Assembly: GCA_026874595.1 (NCBI GenBank)
Contig: CM049315.1
Coordinates: 35,480,164 to 35,544,163, forward strand
Direction: 5' to 3'
Source of the DNA: Sipunculus nudus
Taxonomy: Eukaryota > Annelida > Sipuncula > Golfingiida > Sipunculidae
DNA length: 64,000 nt
Translations under genes and position numbers: made by a program
The notes under the pieces: model-generated
What the model saw: only the letters and a program-made list of their open reading frames with translations
What the model was told of the DNA's origin: nothing
Database searches by the model: none
Shown here: in pieces, positions 35,350 through 48,974 of the stretch
Layout: each line of letters opens with the position of its first letter
How positions within the stretch are numbered: the first letter of the stretch is position 1

Positions 35350-37860
35350 CGAATTTCCTGCGTTAGCCACACGTTTCTCCCCGAAAACGACATGATATAT
35401 CGGTAAGTTTTTAATAGGCCCAAGGTCAACAAAATAACTAAAATAACCAACCACAAGTTATATGTAATAAAATTATTTTTCATAGAGCTGTGATATTTGG
35501 CACAGGAAGGAAGTGACTAAATGAAATGTTATACTTTTCCTTATTTATTTTTTTTTCTAAACGGTAATAAGGACTCTTGTTGAGGTTTTTAAAACTGTCT
35601 ACCATTTTGACAAGATCTAATATTTTTCATTAAAATAGAGTGCAAGCATGAATCTTAGAGAACAGTCCTGTTTTGGTGTTGATTTATAGTCAAGCATGAG
35701 AAAGTCTATTCAAAGAACGGATTGGAACATATGGATATATACATTTTTTAAATAAACCTTGTGTAAGATAATTGCTTGCCGAGCACATGAACCTTGTGTA
35801 ACTTGTATCCCGCATGCAGTAGCTAGAGTTAACTGTGACACTAGCGCCAAAAAGGAGAAGAATGAAATCCCCGTTGAACCTCAAAGATCCTGTCAGATAT
35901 TTTGAAGACAGAATGTGACTCCGAGTCTTCTTAGCACCATGGATACAAAACTCGTGCTGAGGAAGATACTAGTCTTGTTATTGTAAGATAATCGTCATCG
36001 TCATATTCCACTGTGGATAAAGAGGGTGGTGTAGTTTATTTAATCAGCAGTATAACCAGTACCAATGAGGATACTTTAAGCAGCACAAATATTTATATGC
36101 CAGACCAAGACAGACAGATTCTTGCTTGATTACAAGGGGCTTTGTCAAATAAATTGCATTTACCTTAGAATGTATCATGTAATATTTTCCTCCAAAAGTT
36201 GAACCATGGAACGAAATTTATGCGATAACTTGTCCATCCAAAACTCTCCGTGTGAATTGTAACCAAATAAGTAATAATTCGCCTGTAATCATGTTTTCAG
36301 GTAATTTGTATTTGAACACGAGCTTAATTGGAAATAACTTGATGTAAATCAGACATATTCTTCATTTATCTTAGCGTCATTCCCATTAATACAAAAGTAA
36401 AGTCTGGTAGGTATTTTTAATATTACAAGGATTGCCAAAATCTTTTCATAGAATTAATATAAACATTGTATTACTATTCTTTATTCAGACCAAATTGAAT
36501 TAAACTCTCATCGTTCAACCTTTATCGTTCTTGTGTGTTTGTGTGTGTTGTTATAAGGGAAACTAACCAGCTAAAAATATTCACATATTTTGAACACATT
36601 AAAAAACCCAGGCGCAATTAATGCCTCTTCAGGCAATTGCGCGCTGATATACTGATTACACACAGCCACAGAAACATGGTATCGTGATTTAAACAAGCTT
36701 TTCTGCTTACCCTTCTATCACTCACGAGCGTTATACAAATATTGTACATAACACTAATTCTCTAGGAACTAGCTTCAGTCGGACCTCAAATTCACAAAAT
36801 AGTCAAACGCAACACACAGTTGCTACTGGTGGCGGGATAATATTCTCATTGTGTAGTCATTTTCTTTTTTTCTTTGCCATTGACATTTTTGAAGCCGAAC
36901 TGTGACCATCAGGGCAAGTAGATGATAAGGATAAATGTAAATTTTTTGTGGTTACATTTAAGTAATGATCTCCATGATAAATGATCTATCATTTGCTTAT
37001 GACGTATACGATGCAAAGTTACAAATGTTTCTACGTGTTACTTTAAGTGAGTTTCTGTTGGGACCCATTTTCTTCACATCGAGTGTTACCAGGATATTTC
37101 GGTGGTTTGTCAAGCATGGGCCACTGGCAGGAAGGTTGTATTCTCAAAGTGTCGTATCAGCTTTTATGATTAAAATTCTTATATAGGCGTCCAGAAACAA
37201 TATACTGAGTATGAGCAGCTTTTTTTTTGTAATAATTATTTTACGAACATCAATTACAGAATTATATATTCCTTTATAATTACAATAATTGCTCTTTCTT
37301 TAATATTTGTGGTGCCTGTCTACAACGAGAGTATCTAACCGATTCCTGAGGTGTCGCATAACTAACATAACTGACATGCTTAACTTTTGGTCTCACGTCC
37401 GGTGTTTCTTAATGAGACTCGAAGATATGGCACACATATTGATATAAAACCATAGAATTAAGTGTAATCAATCCATCACTTTAACTGTGTATAATTGGCA
37501 ACGCACGCCTTAAAGAGCAGGTGGTTACAAATATAACCATTTATAAAAGTATTCTTACCGTACATTCTGTGATGCATTCAGGTAAATGTAAAGACTTTTT
37601 TGGTTCTAGAACACGGTTTGACTTTTTGTGTATTACCCAAAGAAAAAGTATACAATTTAAATGTTTAAACGATTTACATTAGACTTCAAAATTTACATTA
37701 GAATACAATGAGTACGATATAAGATTAAAATCAACATATCAAGTTTCATAAATTTTATACACAATTGATATTCAAGTTAACTGTATACATTGTTGTTAGT
37801 AAAACATCCATCATCGTACTTATCAAAGGTTTACCAGAGCGCAATACCACGATCCTGATA
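35350..37860. other. Block present in copy A but absent from copy B
   Basis: 2.5 kb of AT-rich sequence lies between the GGTTATATTAT (35325) and TTTCTAAGGTCCAATAAAG (37868) anchors, which in copy B are only a few bases apart (43205-43230). No transposon ends or coding families were recognised. Open frames at 35690-35884 (minus) and 36965-37186 (plus) are of unknown nature. Confidence 0.6.
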
Positions 37861-39791
37861 ATAATTTTCTAAGGTCCAATAAAGCCTATATTGTTAACAG
37901 AGCTGTTAATTCTCTAATAATATGCCTGAAAAATTGTACTACGCTGACACTACTTATGTAACTTATACGAATTGAACCAACGACTACAACTATATCTTTT
38001 ATTGAAGGAATATTTAAAATAGAGTTAATAGCACAAGTATCACAGGAGCAGATAAAAGAATACGGAATTCGTTTTTTCGAGTTCAACTGTCTACTCTTAC
38101 GCACGCACATGAATTTTATAAAAAGAATTTCCCATTGAAAAATGATTAGTCATGTTATAATTGTAAACATTGTAAAAACCGACAAAGAATTATTAATAGA
38201 GCATAATCAACATGAGATCATCTGTCCCGTACACACCTGTATCTGTGTCAGCATATAGTCTTTGCTGTATATGTTATGTCATGTTTATATTATATCAGAA
38301 TAATGTGAAATATTTAATCTTGATCTGGTAGTTATTGTAGCAACAAAGATTGCCAAAAAAATTGTATTTTTTTATCATGAAACTGGTCACATTATGGTCA
38401 TTTGTTATTCTCATCAATTTTATACATGACTATACATACTCCTAAGAAGATATATATTGGGTGATTACGAAAACGTCCAGTATAAGCAAAGTATTCAGCA
38501 CAAACACGCTTCCGTGAACAACTAGATGTTTAATGTACAACCCCTCTAGTCATACCGTTCTGAAAAGTGCCGTACAACGGTACGGAACTGATCAGTAAAC
38601 ACGATGCTTACAATCTTTTGATTCCTTACACAAAATATATATTTATACGCTCTGGTTATACCATCGAGCACTTTGCCATCAGTGCATTGCAAACAGCCTA
38701 GAAAGAACAATTGTATATATCTATATCTATATAGTTTGAATGTCTTATTTATGACAAGAATAATTTTTTTATTATTGAAATTTGCTATATCCATTGCTGG
38801 CTACAGTCGGTGTCAAGTGTCATCCTGGTACAGCTCGTTCGGTACATTTGTAATGGAATTTTTACCGGTACATCCTTTTCATGCCAAAAATTTATAATAT
38901 TCTGTTCAGTTGAGTGTGAGACCTAGCTCTATACAGAATGGGTTTTAGCACCGCTGATAAGGAATTGATCAGGTATTTTATTGTCAAAAGGGGGATGGTC
39001 AGGGGGCCGCATCGCAAACGAACATAAAGGGAAAGGATGGAAACTATGCTCTATGCTTTTAAAGAAGTGGTACAGTTGATCGCCAAGCTTGAAGTGGCAG
39101 ATCAATGGCTGCAAGAACTGAGGCGTTCAAGGGTTACACTGTCGAGAACATTCATTTTCAGGAGGTTAAACCAGGTACCCACGAGTCCTAGAGGAAAACT
39201 GCAGTAACTTGGTGATATGTCAAGCATCAGTGCATCTTTTGACAAAAGATGACGTAGATGATATCATACACGCACTCTAGATAATGCTGCCCACCCATCT
39301 CACTAGAAAATTCATTTTCATGCTCTTGCAGCACTGTAATATATTCACATATCTAAAAACATTGCAGCAGACCATGTAAAGTAGCTCTGTCTGTTTTTAA
39401 AAGAAAAACATATTGATCACCATAGGATATATAACACTCCTTGCATTAGCTCTGTAACAAATTCCACCAACATACTACCTTTCAAAAACTGACAATCTGT
39501 TAATGACAAAATTAATGACAAACTGTTACCAGTAAGGTCCCAATAACCTATACCCTAATGGCACTTGACACCGATTGACAGGTGCAAAAGGCAGTACCCA
39601 GCACTGGATATAACAACTTTCACTTTGAAAATTGTTCTTGTTATAAATCAGGAAGTTGAAATCCTGGACTTATGACATTATACAGACATGTTTGGATTAT
39701 ATACATCTTTTTATATACCGATTACCAACACATTAAATAATCCCTAAATTGGGGGCGTTTTTATCTTAATAATTGGATATATAATATAATA

Positions 39792-39794
<3 letters not shown>

Positions 39795-39834
<40 letters not shown>
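39795..39834. repeat. (AT)n microsatellite in copy A
   Basis: About 20 AT units; corresponding tracts occur at 44411 and 52679 in copies B and C. Confidence 0.95.
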
Positions 39835-39838
<4 letters not shown>

Positions 39839-41581
39839 CTCAATCTTATCTCTCCACTTTGTAAAGTATTAACTTCGAAGGAAACAGATGTGTGTATTTT
39901 GACCGGCCCATTTGCAAATAAAAAGAACATTCATACATTTTACAAATTATAAGGACTCAGATGTTTATTGCGTCTGATCATGTACAACCGCATGTGCGCA
40001 GAGCAGTTCGAATCATTGCGTAAACATCCCGACCGTTTCGGTGTCATACTGAATGCATGGCCTCATTTTTCAAACAAACCTCATGTACCTCATGTACGCG
40101 AGTTAAACACAGTTGTCTACCTTCGCCACAGGACAGTAGCAAGTTTCTGCATGTGACATGCTAGCAGCAGCTCATGAGAGAACTTATGTTGAGACTCATA
40201 AAGGCGAATGAGACAAACCCACAACACTGCCAAGGGTTTACGTGATATCATGGTCATCTAACAATCACTGTGGTTCAACTTTGAAGATACGATCCAGTGA
40301 ATAAAAAGGGTACGATACTTATATTTTATTATCATTGCTTGTGATTAACTATATTTTATGGGTTAAAGGTGACCAAAGTGTTATTCTAGAATAGGAGGAG
40401 TATTTCCTATCGTCAATTGTATGTATAGAGAAAGGAAATTTCCAGTTCATAACGTCCCAACACTCAGGATACCAACAATTTCAGCTGCACAACTCCATAA
40501 AGGAGTGTACAAATCACTTAACTAAAGGCTAGGATACTAATTTATAGTTTCAAAATTGCTTTTTGAAATTTTAAAATATTGCCAAATGAGCATTTCTTCT
40601 TTGAAATTTTTGTTTATTTTACAATATACACAAAGTTTCTATTCATAAATATCATACTGGGTGGTGTTTCTCTAACACAATATGTGTCATATTGTTTACT
40701 CGTGATCGACTAACGGGTGGGAGGATTTAGCTGAATCAGGAAGTAACAAGAAGGAAACGAAACAACTAAAATAATTCCACACTTATCACCTGGACGCATC
40801 TACGTATCAGTAGTATATACCTGAACCTCTTGACCTGTAATTGGAAGTAATGTCCTTATTATCATATTTTAAATATGATAAAGGATAAATATGAAAAATA
40901 TTAAAAAGGGTCCTCTGAAAGCATGTAATCGACATAAATAACAAGAAGAACGTGCAAAGGTCCTAATTAGTAGTGTCAAATATGGTAAAATGAAATAGTC
41001 TAGCAAGCATACAGTAAGAAGAAAGTAGTTCTAAGATATTCTCTATCGAAACTCTCAAAAGGATCATTTTGTGTGTGGTCACAAATATATCCATGACAGC
41101 ATAGAAAGGTCTCATAGTATAGAAAAAAAATGGCTTATAGTTTTTCTTTAACCATATATCCAGCCGATTGCGTAGACGTGTTTGTCTTTATAAGGGCGTC
41201 TACATAGAAAAGCCGTTAGAATAGAATATTTAAGAATATGTAGAATCCAGTAAGTAGGAAAAAGATCAATTATTCATTGGTCAGTGAAAACAGATTAACG
41301 TTTCGTTAAATGTATCCATGGGCAAACGTGGGACAAGTACAGTTTATCACAGTAGCACATGGCAACCGTTCAGAATAAATGGGACATGTTCACTGGAAGA
41401 ATGAAAGTAGTCCCGGAGAGGCATTTGGGCTCCTAGAATCGTGCTGAATCGAGCGTCCATTCAATTTGAGTCCGACTGCAGCTTACAACCGTATAAACTT
41501 TCCATACATCGGCATACCATACAGCGACACATTGGATATCTTACAGCGTGTTGTTGAAACACTCTGTTCACCAAATGCCAC

Positions 41582-41602
41582 ATATATATATATAAATATA
41601 AG

Positions 41603-41637
<35 letters not shown>

Positions 41638-41638
41638 T
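41582..41638. repeat. (AT)n microsatellite, interrupted
   Basis: TA runs broken by AAATATAAG and TTTA. Confidence 0.9.
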
Positions 41639-41927
41639 GGATGTCAAACATGTTGAAGCATTGAATTACCACTCAGAATTTCCCACCAATGTTAACACAC
41701 CGGCGATCGTCATTACCTAACAACGGCACCCAGCTGTTCCTGTTATTAATTTTTAGCACGGTTTGATGGATTTCAGGAGTAGTGGGACTCATAATAAGCT
41801 CATTGGGCTTGGTTAAAAGGTAAGTTTCCTCAATACAGATATCATCTATAGTTACCAAATGTTCCACAATATAATAAGATAACTTCAGAACAGTTCCATG
41901 GATGGACGCTTAAGACAGGGTTTTCTG

Positions 41928-41958
<31 letters not shown>

Positions 41959-41973
41959 TATATATTATATATA

Positions 41974-42004
<31 letters not shown>
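41928..42004. repeat. (AT)n microsatellite, interrupted
   Basis: TA runs with TATTATATATTATATATAATT interruptions. Absent at the matching place in copy A (33075), where only TATATATATG remains. Confidence 0.9.
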
Positions 42005-43558
42005 ATGAAATATAAAACGGAAGGATATGACTCAATGTTCTTGACATGACCTTAGGCATGGGCATGTAAAGGTGTCCGTAGGCGATCTGGCAATACTTTC
42101 CTGAATCTATTAATGCCCGGGTAATTTGATGCATCTCACTGCACAACTGGGTTAGGTTACTTCATGTTTTCCCGCATATTGAATCGGTCGACTAAGACCT
42201 TTGCGATAATCAAAGGAATCCTTAAATATGTTATTTTTCTTGATGTTAATTAAGTAATTTAAGTCTCCAGATAGTCACCAGTGACATTTAAACGCCACTA
42301 CTGTATATAGACATATAACATTCACGTCAAAGCAGACATTTTTTTTTTGTATTACCTGTCGGGGCTTGTTCATGAATATTTTAAAATTTTCAGCTGCACC
42401 TACACATTTTGGAAGTTCAAAATAATAAATACATTCTTTGAAATCGTTTAGGAAATAAAAAAAAATATATAATTCTAACTATAACTTGCATATTGAAATA
42501 TACATGATAAATGAAGTAGGTATAATGTAAACCCGGAAAACATGTATTAATAAAAATGGTTTTAAAATTTATAAAACAATAAAAATATAATACTTGCATG
42601 GAATGAATTTGCTTGCTAAAATCACAATTAATAGGATAAAAATTGTTTTATAACTGAGGGAAAAAGTCATTATAATTTAAATAAATTTGTCTGATTGTTT
42701 GCAAATCTTTAATCTTGCAAATACTAGGCATTAATTCTTATATATAATTCTTATATGTATTAATTTTTTTTTCTAAATATGACCAGTGCGTGTTACTTGG
42801 ATATGTGATTAGCTATATTTAACACGATAACAAATTACATTCGATCTACATGACTGAACGGAAAAGGACGCACTTTAAGAGATAGTGAGGTGGTAAATTT
42901 ACTCACTGAGAAAATTATCCGAAATGTCACAGTTACATGATAAATGTTGAAAGATTTAATGTATACACCATATATACTTCTGTGGATTTGAATATAAATG
43001 TTCTCAATTGAAATTTGTGACATTATTATTAACTTTGAAGATTTATTTAATTCTAGTGACAAATAAGTCATTGTCCACTTATATGACTAGGAAATATATA
43101 ATTCCTAGGCTATATAATTCCAATAGATAAGGGAATGTCGATGCAGATTTTTTTTTTATACAAAGTAACCTTGATGGTTTTGTTCCGTTTCATATGTAAA
43201 GCAGGTTATATTATGATCATAACTTTCTGAGGTACAATAAAGTCTGTCTTGTTATGGGAGCTGTTAAGTATCTAATAATATTTCTTTTAACTTTTACTAC
43301 GCTGTAACTCCTTCTGTTACTTATTATCTACCTATACTAACGATTAAAACTATGTATTGTATCGAAGGAATATTTAAAATAGATTTAATGGCACTAGTAC
43401 CACGGGAGAAGATAAAAGAAAACGGGTTGAAACTCCGATGTTTTAAAGTTATTAGAAGGATTTTTCAAACGCAATACGTATACGTATTTGATGAAAAGTA
43501 TAAATCTCCAGATAGGTCATTTTTATTCACTGAGTCTTGCTAATCAAATTTACATGTT

Positions 43559-43584
43559 GATATATATATATATATATATATATA
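43559..43584. repeat. (AT)n microsatellite
   Basis: Thirteen AT units. Confidence 0.9.
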
Positions 43585-44410
43585 ATGTTTTAACATTAAT
43601 GCTTGTTATTGATTTTGATACATTTTGTTCTTTGTACAAATGATAAAGATCAAATTGTTTTAACATTCAAATGAGTTACACTAAAACTCTTGTCTGATCC
43701 TTGACAGAATTGAAATTCGTTTATGAAAAATAATGATATGTCATGCATCAGTGCATCTTTTGGCAACAGATGACGAAGATGATATCATGCACGCACCCTT
43801 CAAAATGCTTCCTACCAATTTCACTAGAAAATTCATGTTCTTGCTTTTGCAGCACTGTAATTTATTTAATTATATAAAAACCTTGAAGTAGACTATGTAA
43901 AGTAGCTTTTTCTGTTTTTAAATGAAAACCATATTGGTCAGCAATAATAAATAAATAAAAAAAAAGCTCGCATCAGTTGGGGACATCCTTGACCCAATGG
44001 CAAGTTCCCTAGTAGAAATACCCAGCAAACAGTGCTCATGTGGAGTTTTGCAACGAATGTGACGTGATCACCTTTAAAAAAACTAGCAAACTGTTAATGA
44101 CAAACTTAATAACAGACTGTTACCAGTAAGGTCCAAATAACCTATACCCTAATGACGCTTGACACCTATCGACAGGTGCAAAATACAGTACCCATCACTG
44201 GATTTAACAACTTTCAATATACAAAATTATTCTTGTTATAAATCAGGAAGGGTAAATCCTGAATGAAATAAATTTTAAAGACAACAAATTATATACATCT
44301 TTTTATAAATCGACTGCCAACAAACTACGTGTAGTATCTATAATTTACAATCCCTGAAGTTCGAAACTTTTTTCTGAATTATCCGATATATAATATAATA
44401 TATACAATAC

Positions 44411-44459
44411 GTATATATAAATAAATAAATAATATATATATATATATTTATATATATAT
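44411..44459. repeat. AT-rich microsatellite with AAAT units
   Basis: TATATATAAATAAATAAATAATATATATATATATATTTATATATATA arrangement; equivalent of 39795 and 52679. Confidence 0.9.
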
Positions 44460-46495
44460 TGTTATCTCAATCTTATGTCTCTACTTTGTACAGCATTGAC
44501 CAAAGTCCATGAAGGACACGTGTGTGTGTGTAAGTGGACTGGCCCATTTCCAAATATAAAGGACATTCATACAGATTACAAATTAAAGACCCAGGCGCTT
44601 ATTGCGTCTCCTCATGTTCATCCACATTTGCTCAGAGCTCTTAAAATCAATGCTTACACAGACCCACCTTTTCGGGGTCATATTGAATAGATGGCCTTAT
44701 TTTTCACATAAACCTGATTTACCTGTTATTTACGCGAGTTAAACACAGTTGTCTACCTATGCCACAGGGCACTAGCAAGTTTCTGCATGTGACATGCTAT
44801 AAATAGCTTATGAGAGAATTTATTTTGAGACTCAGATAGGCAAAATAGACATACCCACAACACAGCCAAGGTTTTACGTGATATCATGGTCATCCAAAAA
44901 TCACTGTGTTTGAAGTTTGAAGAGAAGATCCAGTGAATAGAAAGGGTAGGGTACTTAAGTTTGATTATCATTGCGTGTGAATAACTATTTTTTATGGGTA
45001 AAGGTGACGAAAGTGTGAATCTATAATAGGAATAGTATTTTCTGTTATTTTATTGTATGTATATATTAAAAGGAAAATTCCAGCTCATAAGGTTTCCACA
45101 CTCAGGATACCAAGAATTTCAGCCGCTGCATAAAGGATTGTACATGTACAAATCAGTTGACTCATATGCATGGATTTCGCAGTAATCTTGTATTCTCCTA
45201 TTTTTTATAATGCTTATTAGGATTAAGAGGTATTAATGGCGAGCTTAGGCCATGCATTGTGTCAATAATTAATAACTGATCAGCTTAGGTTGAGCAACCC
45301 ACACCACGGATACCAATACTTATTAATTACTACTGATCTGCCCAGACCCTCCACTTATTTACTGTGGAGGTAAGGGGTGTGAGGTTACCAGGATTTATCA
45401 AGAATTTGTCACTTGTTGTTGGCAACTGAACTGCGGTTTTTAATTCAGGAAATGGCCAATGAAAACGAACTTAAATTCAGAAAATATTTGTTTTAAAGGT
45501 ATGCTAAGTTTCATAAGTTCTTTTTCCAGGAGATGTTGATAATTCAACAGTTGAAGAGTAAAACAGTGGCTCCCAGAGCACTTCTTCCAAGTCTATAGAG
45601 GCATGGTTATTACAACAAAAATAAGTCAGATATCATAACTTTTTTATGTTATTTTGAATGATCTTTTTCACACAAAGTCTAAAGTCCTATTCCTGGTGAC
45701 TATTTATTTATTTATTTATTTTTTTAATTCATATTTTTTTCTCAATTATTATTCATTTATACCCACCGAGATGACCCGCTTTGCTATAGCCCTACATTTT
45801 ATGACAAATAATGAAAACCAGATATTCGTGGTGTCCCTTTATATTTGCGCTCTTAACAATTTCCATTCTTCAGTACGTGTTGAATATTTTTAAAATTGGA
45901 CTATGTCAATAAAGCAACCTCAGGACGGGTGAATTATACTTACACCCACTTCTTTGATCTCTGTGAAGTTAAGAATTACGTTAGGCGAATATTCCAAGAT
46001 ACCCATAACAAAGCCGGCCTTTCGAGCTATTCAACCGATTTTGTTGAAATCTTTATTTCCGCTGAATATTACAAGTATCAGAAATTTGTTTTGGTGTTCT
46101 GATTAATACATGAATACTGATCGTAAAGATTTTGTATACATTTAAACCCTGTCATATTATTTTAAAAAATTATTTGTCATAATGATTACCATTTGAGGAG
46201 CTCATATTTACAATTTTGATGACTAACAATGTCCTATCCATGCACAATAGATGAAGCTTTAATAGGCGCCAGTGATTTAAAGCTGAACTTGAGTTCATTG
46301 ATCCTTGTCAAATCAACAAAATATATTATTAACTGATTTGTAAGTAAATAGTGCATGACTATAGAGAGGTTTTGATTGACAAGAGTACTTAACAGCTTAA
46401 CCACTGACCATGAGTGTGACTGTTCATTAAAAAAAAAACATGAGTAGGATTCACACTAGAGCTGCATCCCTTAAAATTTAGTTATACCAATTTAA

Positions 46496-47550
46496 ATGAT
46501 ATTAATATATACATATATATGTCTATATACAGAGGGAGAGAGAGAGAGATGTTGTGACAGACGAGAGTACATGACAGCTAGGGTTAATGACGTAATGAGT
46601 GTATCTGAGTATACCAGGAGTAACACATTATTTAACAAAGCTCACAGAGGCAGAGGGCATTAAACACTAGCAAGAATAACTAAAGTCATGTTATGGAGAT
46701 TAGCCTGATGAAGTTTATTATAACATGTCAGTAAGGTGTGATCTAGGTTTCATCTTCATCTTCAACAACCATACATGACACCTATGACTGACTGTGTAGC
46801 AATTATTTGTATGTGTGTTTCATCACGCCAGTTCTCCAATACACACATCCATTTTAGTCTTTGGTTCTCACTTCTCAACTTTTAAAATAGTGGGCAATTT
46901 GTTGCTTTGCTACTGTATGCCAATCGGTGGCTTGCTATGTGCAAGAAATTTGAATGTAAATAATTGATAGAGTTTCCCTCAGGTGGTATACCTTATGCTT
47001 GATGTATGTATGTATGTATGTAACCATAGCATATAAATATAAATACTTTTATCATTATATGTGTAAATTCTAGTAATTAATATTACTCATAAAAGTACTC
47101 GTTTTTTATGAGAACTTAGATAGTACATAAAGTAAATAGTTCCGTTTGAAGAAAGTACTCGAGTACGAATACTGAGTACTATAAATAGTACTCATGAGTA
47201 CCTAAACGTTGGATACAAGTACTTTTGGACCAAACTCTGACCATGAATGCATTAACAATAAATATTGCATTTTCACAAACCATCAGTTTTAAAAACTGTG
47301 ATTCTATGCACGTGCAGGTGATATATGCAAACTCCAATATTTTTTTTAAATAAAATTATCATTTTTGACATAATGACAATCATGGGTGATAGATAACAAA
47401 TAAAATAAAATAGTCTATCAACTATACATTGTTCGGGGGTTTCATGCATCTGTGCACACAGCCCAAGAGTGGTTTGAAGTATCTGCCTAAAATTCTGCAT
47501 GTTCATACATCTTTGATGGCTTTCTAGTACAAAAGACTGGTAATCACCCT
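46496..47550. other. No supported gene; AGTACTCGAGTAC-type repeat
   Basis: 46501-46545 is a short TATA/GA-rich simple repeat. 47085-47230 contains several AGTACTCGAGTAC and GAGTACTAT variants in both orientations, a short-motif inverted-repeat cluster like the subterminal repeats of some DNA transposons. No transposase seen. Confidence 0.5.
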
Positions 47551-47554
47551 GTCC

Positions 47555-48745
47555 GTTCGCCTGTCTGCCTGTTTGCATTTCTGTATGTCCGTCAAAATTT
47601 GTTTCCTGATGATAACTCTAGTTTGGATTGACATATCGATTTCAAACTTTATTAATATATTCGGTCCCCCTCTGAACATTAAACCCTTTAGATTTTGGGT
47701 CATGAGGTCAAAGGTCAAGGTCACGGGAACTACTTATTAAGAAATATTGAGTTTGCATTTCAAACCACACATTTCATCCCAAACCTTCCATCTTCCATAT
47801 TTTGTTCAGCTGCCAATAGTGGAATAAAACATATGGATTTTGGAGTGAAAAGTTAAAAGGACAAGGTCACAGAAACTATCTGACAACACATTGTTTCTGA
47901 ATGATAATTCCAGTTTAGGTTAATATATTGGCTTTATTTTTGATTTATACTTTGCCCACCAATAAGAAAGACTCTATTTTCAGGTCATAAGGTCAAAGGT
48001 TAAGATAACAGGGGTCATTTTTCTACATATTAGTTTCCCGGTGATAATTTCAGGTTTGATTGACAAATGGTTTCAAAATTGGTTAAAATTTGGCCGAATA
48101 ATAAAGTAAGAAATCTTTAATTCGGGATCACAAGGTCAAAGGTAAAGGATACAGGACCTTCTTCTTGAGAAAGCTTGTGGACCCATTTTAAGCGAAAAGA
48201 TTTGACCAAAACCTTTCATTTTGCACATATAGGTCACACACACAGAGGAAGAACCCTGACAATTTTCAGGTCACGAGGTAAAAAGTCAAGGCCATAGGAC
48301 AAACTTCTTAAAACAGCTAGGGAACCCATTTAAATTCAAAGCATTTGACCAAAACCTTTCATCGTGCACACACGAAGACGAAGGACCCTGATGATTTTCA
48401 GGTCATGGGGTTAAAGGTCAAGGTCACGTGAACTACTTATAAAAGATTGTTGGCCAATTTGTAGGCAAACCGTTTGACCAATAATAAAATCTGTTATTTT
48501 GCACTTGTTGCTCATCCACATACTGAAAAAAGGCCCTGTCGATTTTGAGATCACAGGGTCAAACTTCAAGACCAAGGGACCCACTTCTTGAAAAAGCTTG
48601 TGGTTTCATTTTAGTCAAACCGTTTGACCTAAACCTTTCAGCTTCCACGTATGGCTCCTCCGTCCACAGATGAAGAGCCCTAATGAGGGAGGTCACAGAG
48701 TCAACGGTCTAGGTCACAGGGCTGCCTTCCTCATTTTTACTCTGT
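47555..48745 (+). repeat. Tandem array, about 143-bp period, carrying AGGTCA-type motifs
   Basis: Eight diverged units; the motif positions are 47705, 47851, 47990, 48133, 48276, 48408, 48556 and 48699 (spacings 132-148). Each unit has GG-TCA-xx-AGGTCAAAGGTCAAGGTCAC-like text followed by ACTACTT..GAAA, and CCAAACCTTTCAT plus a CACACA-type segment. The array starts with CCGTC and GATGATAACTCTAG, as does the single unit at 3690. Confidence 0.85.
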
Positions 48746-48974
48746 GTAATACACCCAATATAAGTATGTGCGAGGGATGCTCCGCTTTGAAGTGCCATTT
48801 GTCTAATTATACATGATTTTGGGCCATAATTTTCATGTCCTACACAGTAGAATATACAAATTACGTTTATGCTCATTTAAAAATAGAAAATAAAGTTATT
48901 TTTACATTTTATTTTAGTTAAAAAATATAACCCTGCATTATATTATTTCAGCTAATCTCCACTTTCTTTCTTAT

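Larger units (their letters stand above)
31948..40535 (+). repeat. Segmental repeat copy A
   Basis: Starts AAGGAAACGAAACAAC and is collinear with copy B (40746-45170): GTAGACATGTTTGTCTTTATAAGGG (32350), CCATGGGCGAACGTGGGA (32490), the CGGCGATCGTCA block (32820), GGTGTCCATAAGGGATCTGG (33450), GACTGAACGGAAAAG (35075), GAAGGAATATTTAAAATAGA (38002), CAGTGCATCTTTTGACA (39224), and CTCAGGATACCAA (40463). It differs from B by a solo LTR (34220-35038), a 2.5-kb block 35350-37860 and a block 38110-39215 part of which is shared with copy C. Confidence 0.85.
40746..46495 (+). repeat. Segmental repeat copy B
   Basis: 40746-45170 aligns with copy A as listed there. 44010-46495 aligns with copy C (52258-54775): ATACCCAGCAAACAG, GTGATCACCTTTAAAAA, CACACCACGGATACCAATA, GTCAATAAAGCAACC-CAGGACGGGTGAATTATACT, and ACCATGAGTGTGACT. 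It therefore bridges the A-like and C-like parts and is the most complete copy of the right half. Confidence 0.85.

Noticed and set aside
39968-44690. Frames at 39968-40156 and 44475-44690 as paralogous genes in the segmental repeat
   Set aside because: They cover matching DNA of copies A and B, but the encoded text differs in frame and is not preserved in copies 0 and C.
45896-46102. Frame MDYVNKATSGRVNYT... as a gene duplicated in copy C
   Set aside because: Copy C keeps the first 25 codons but has an early stop and frame changes after that; the pattern fits neutral decay.
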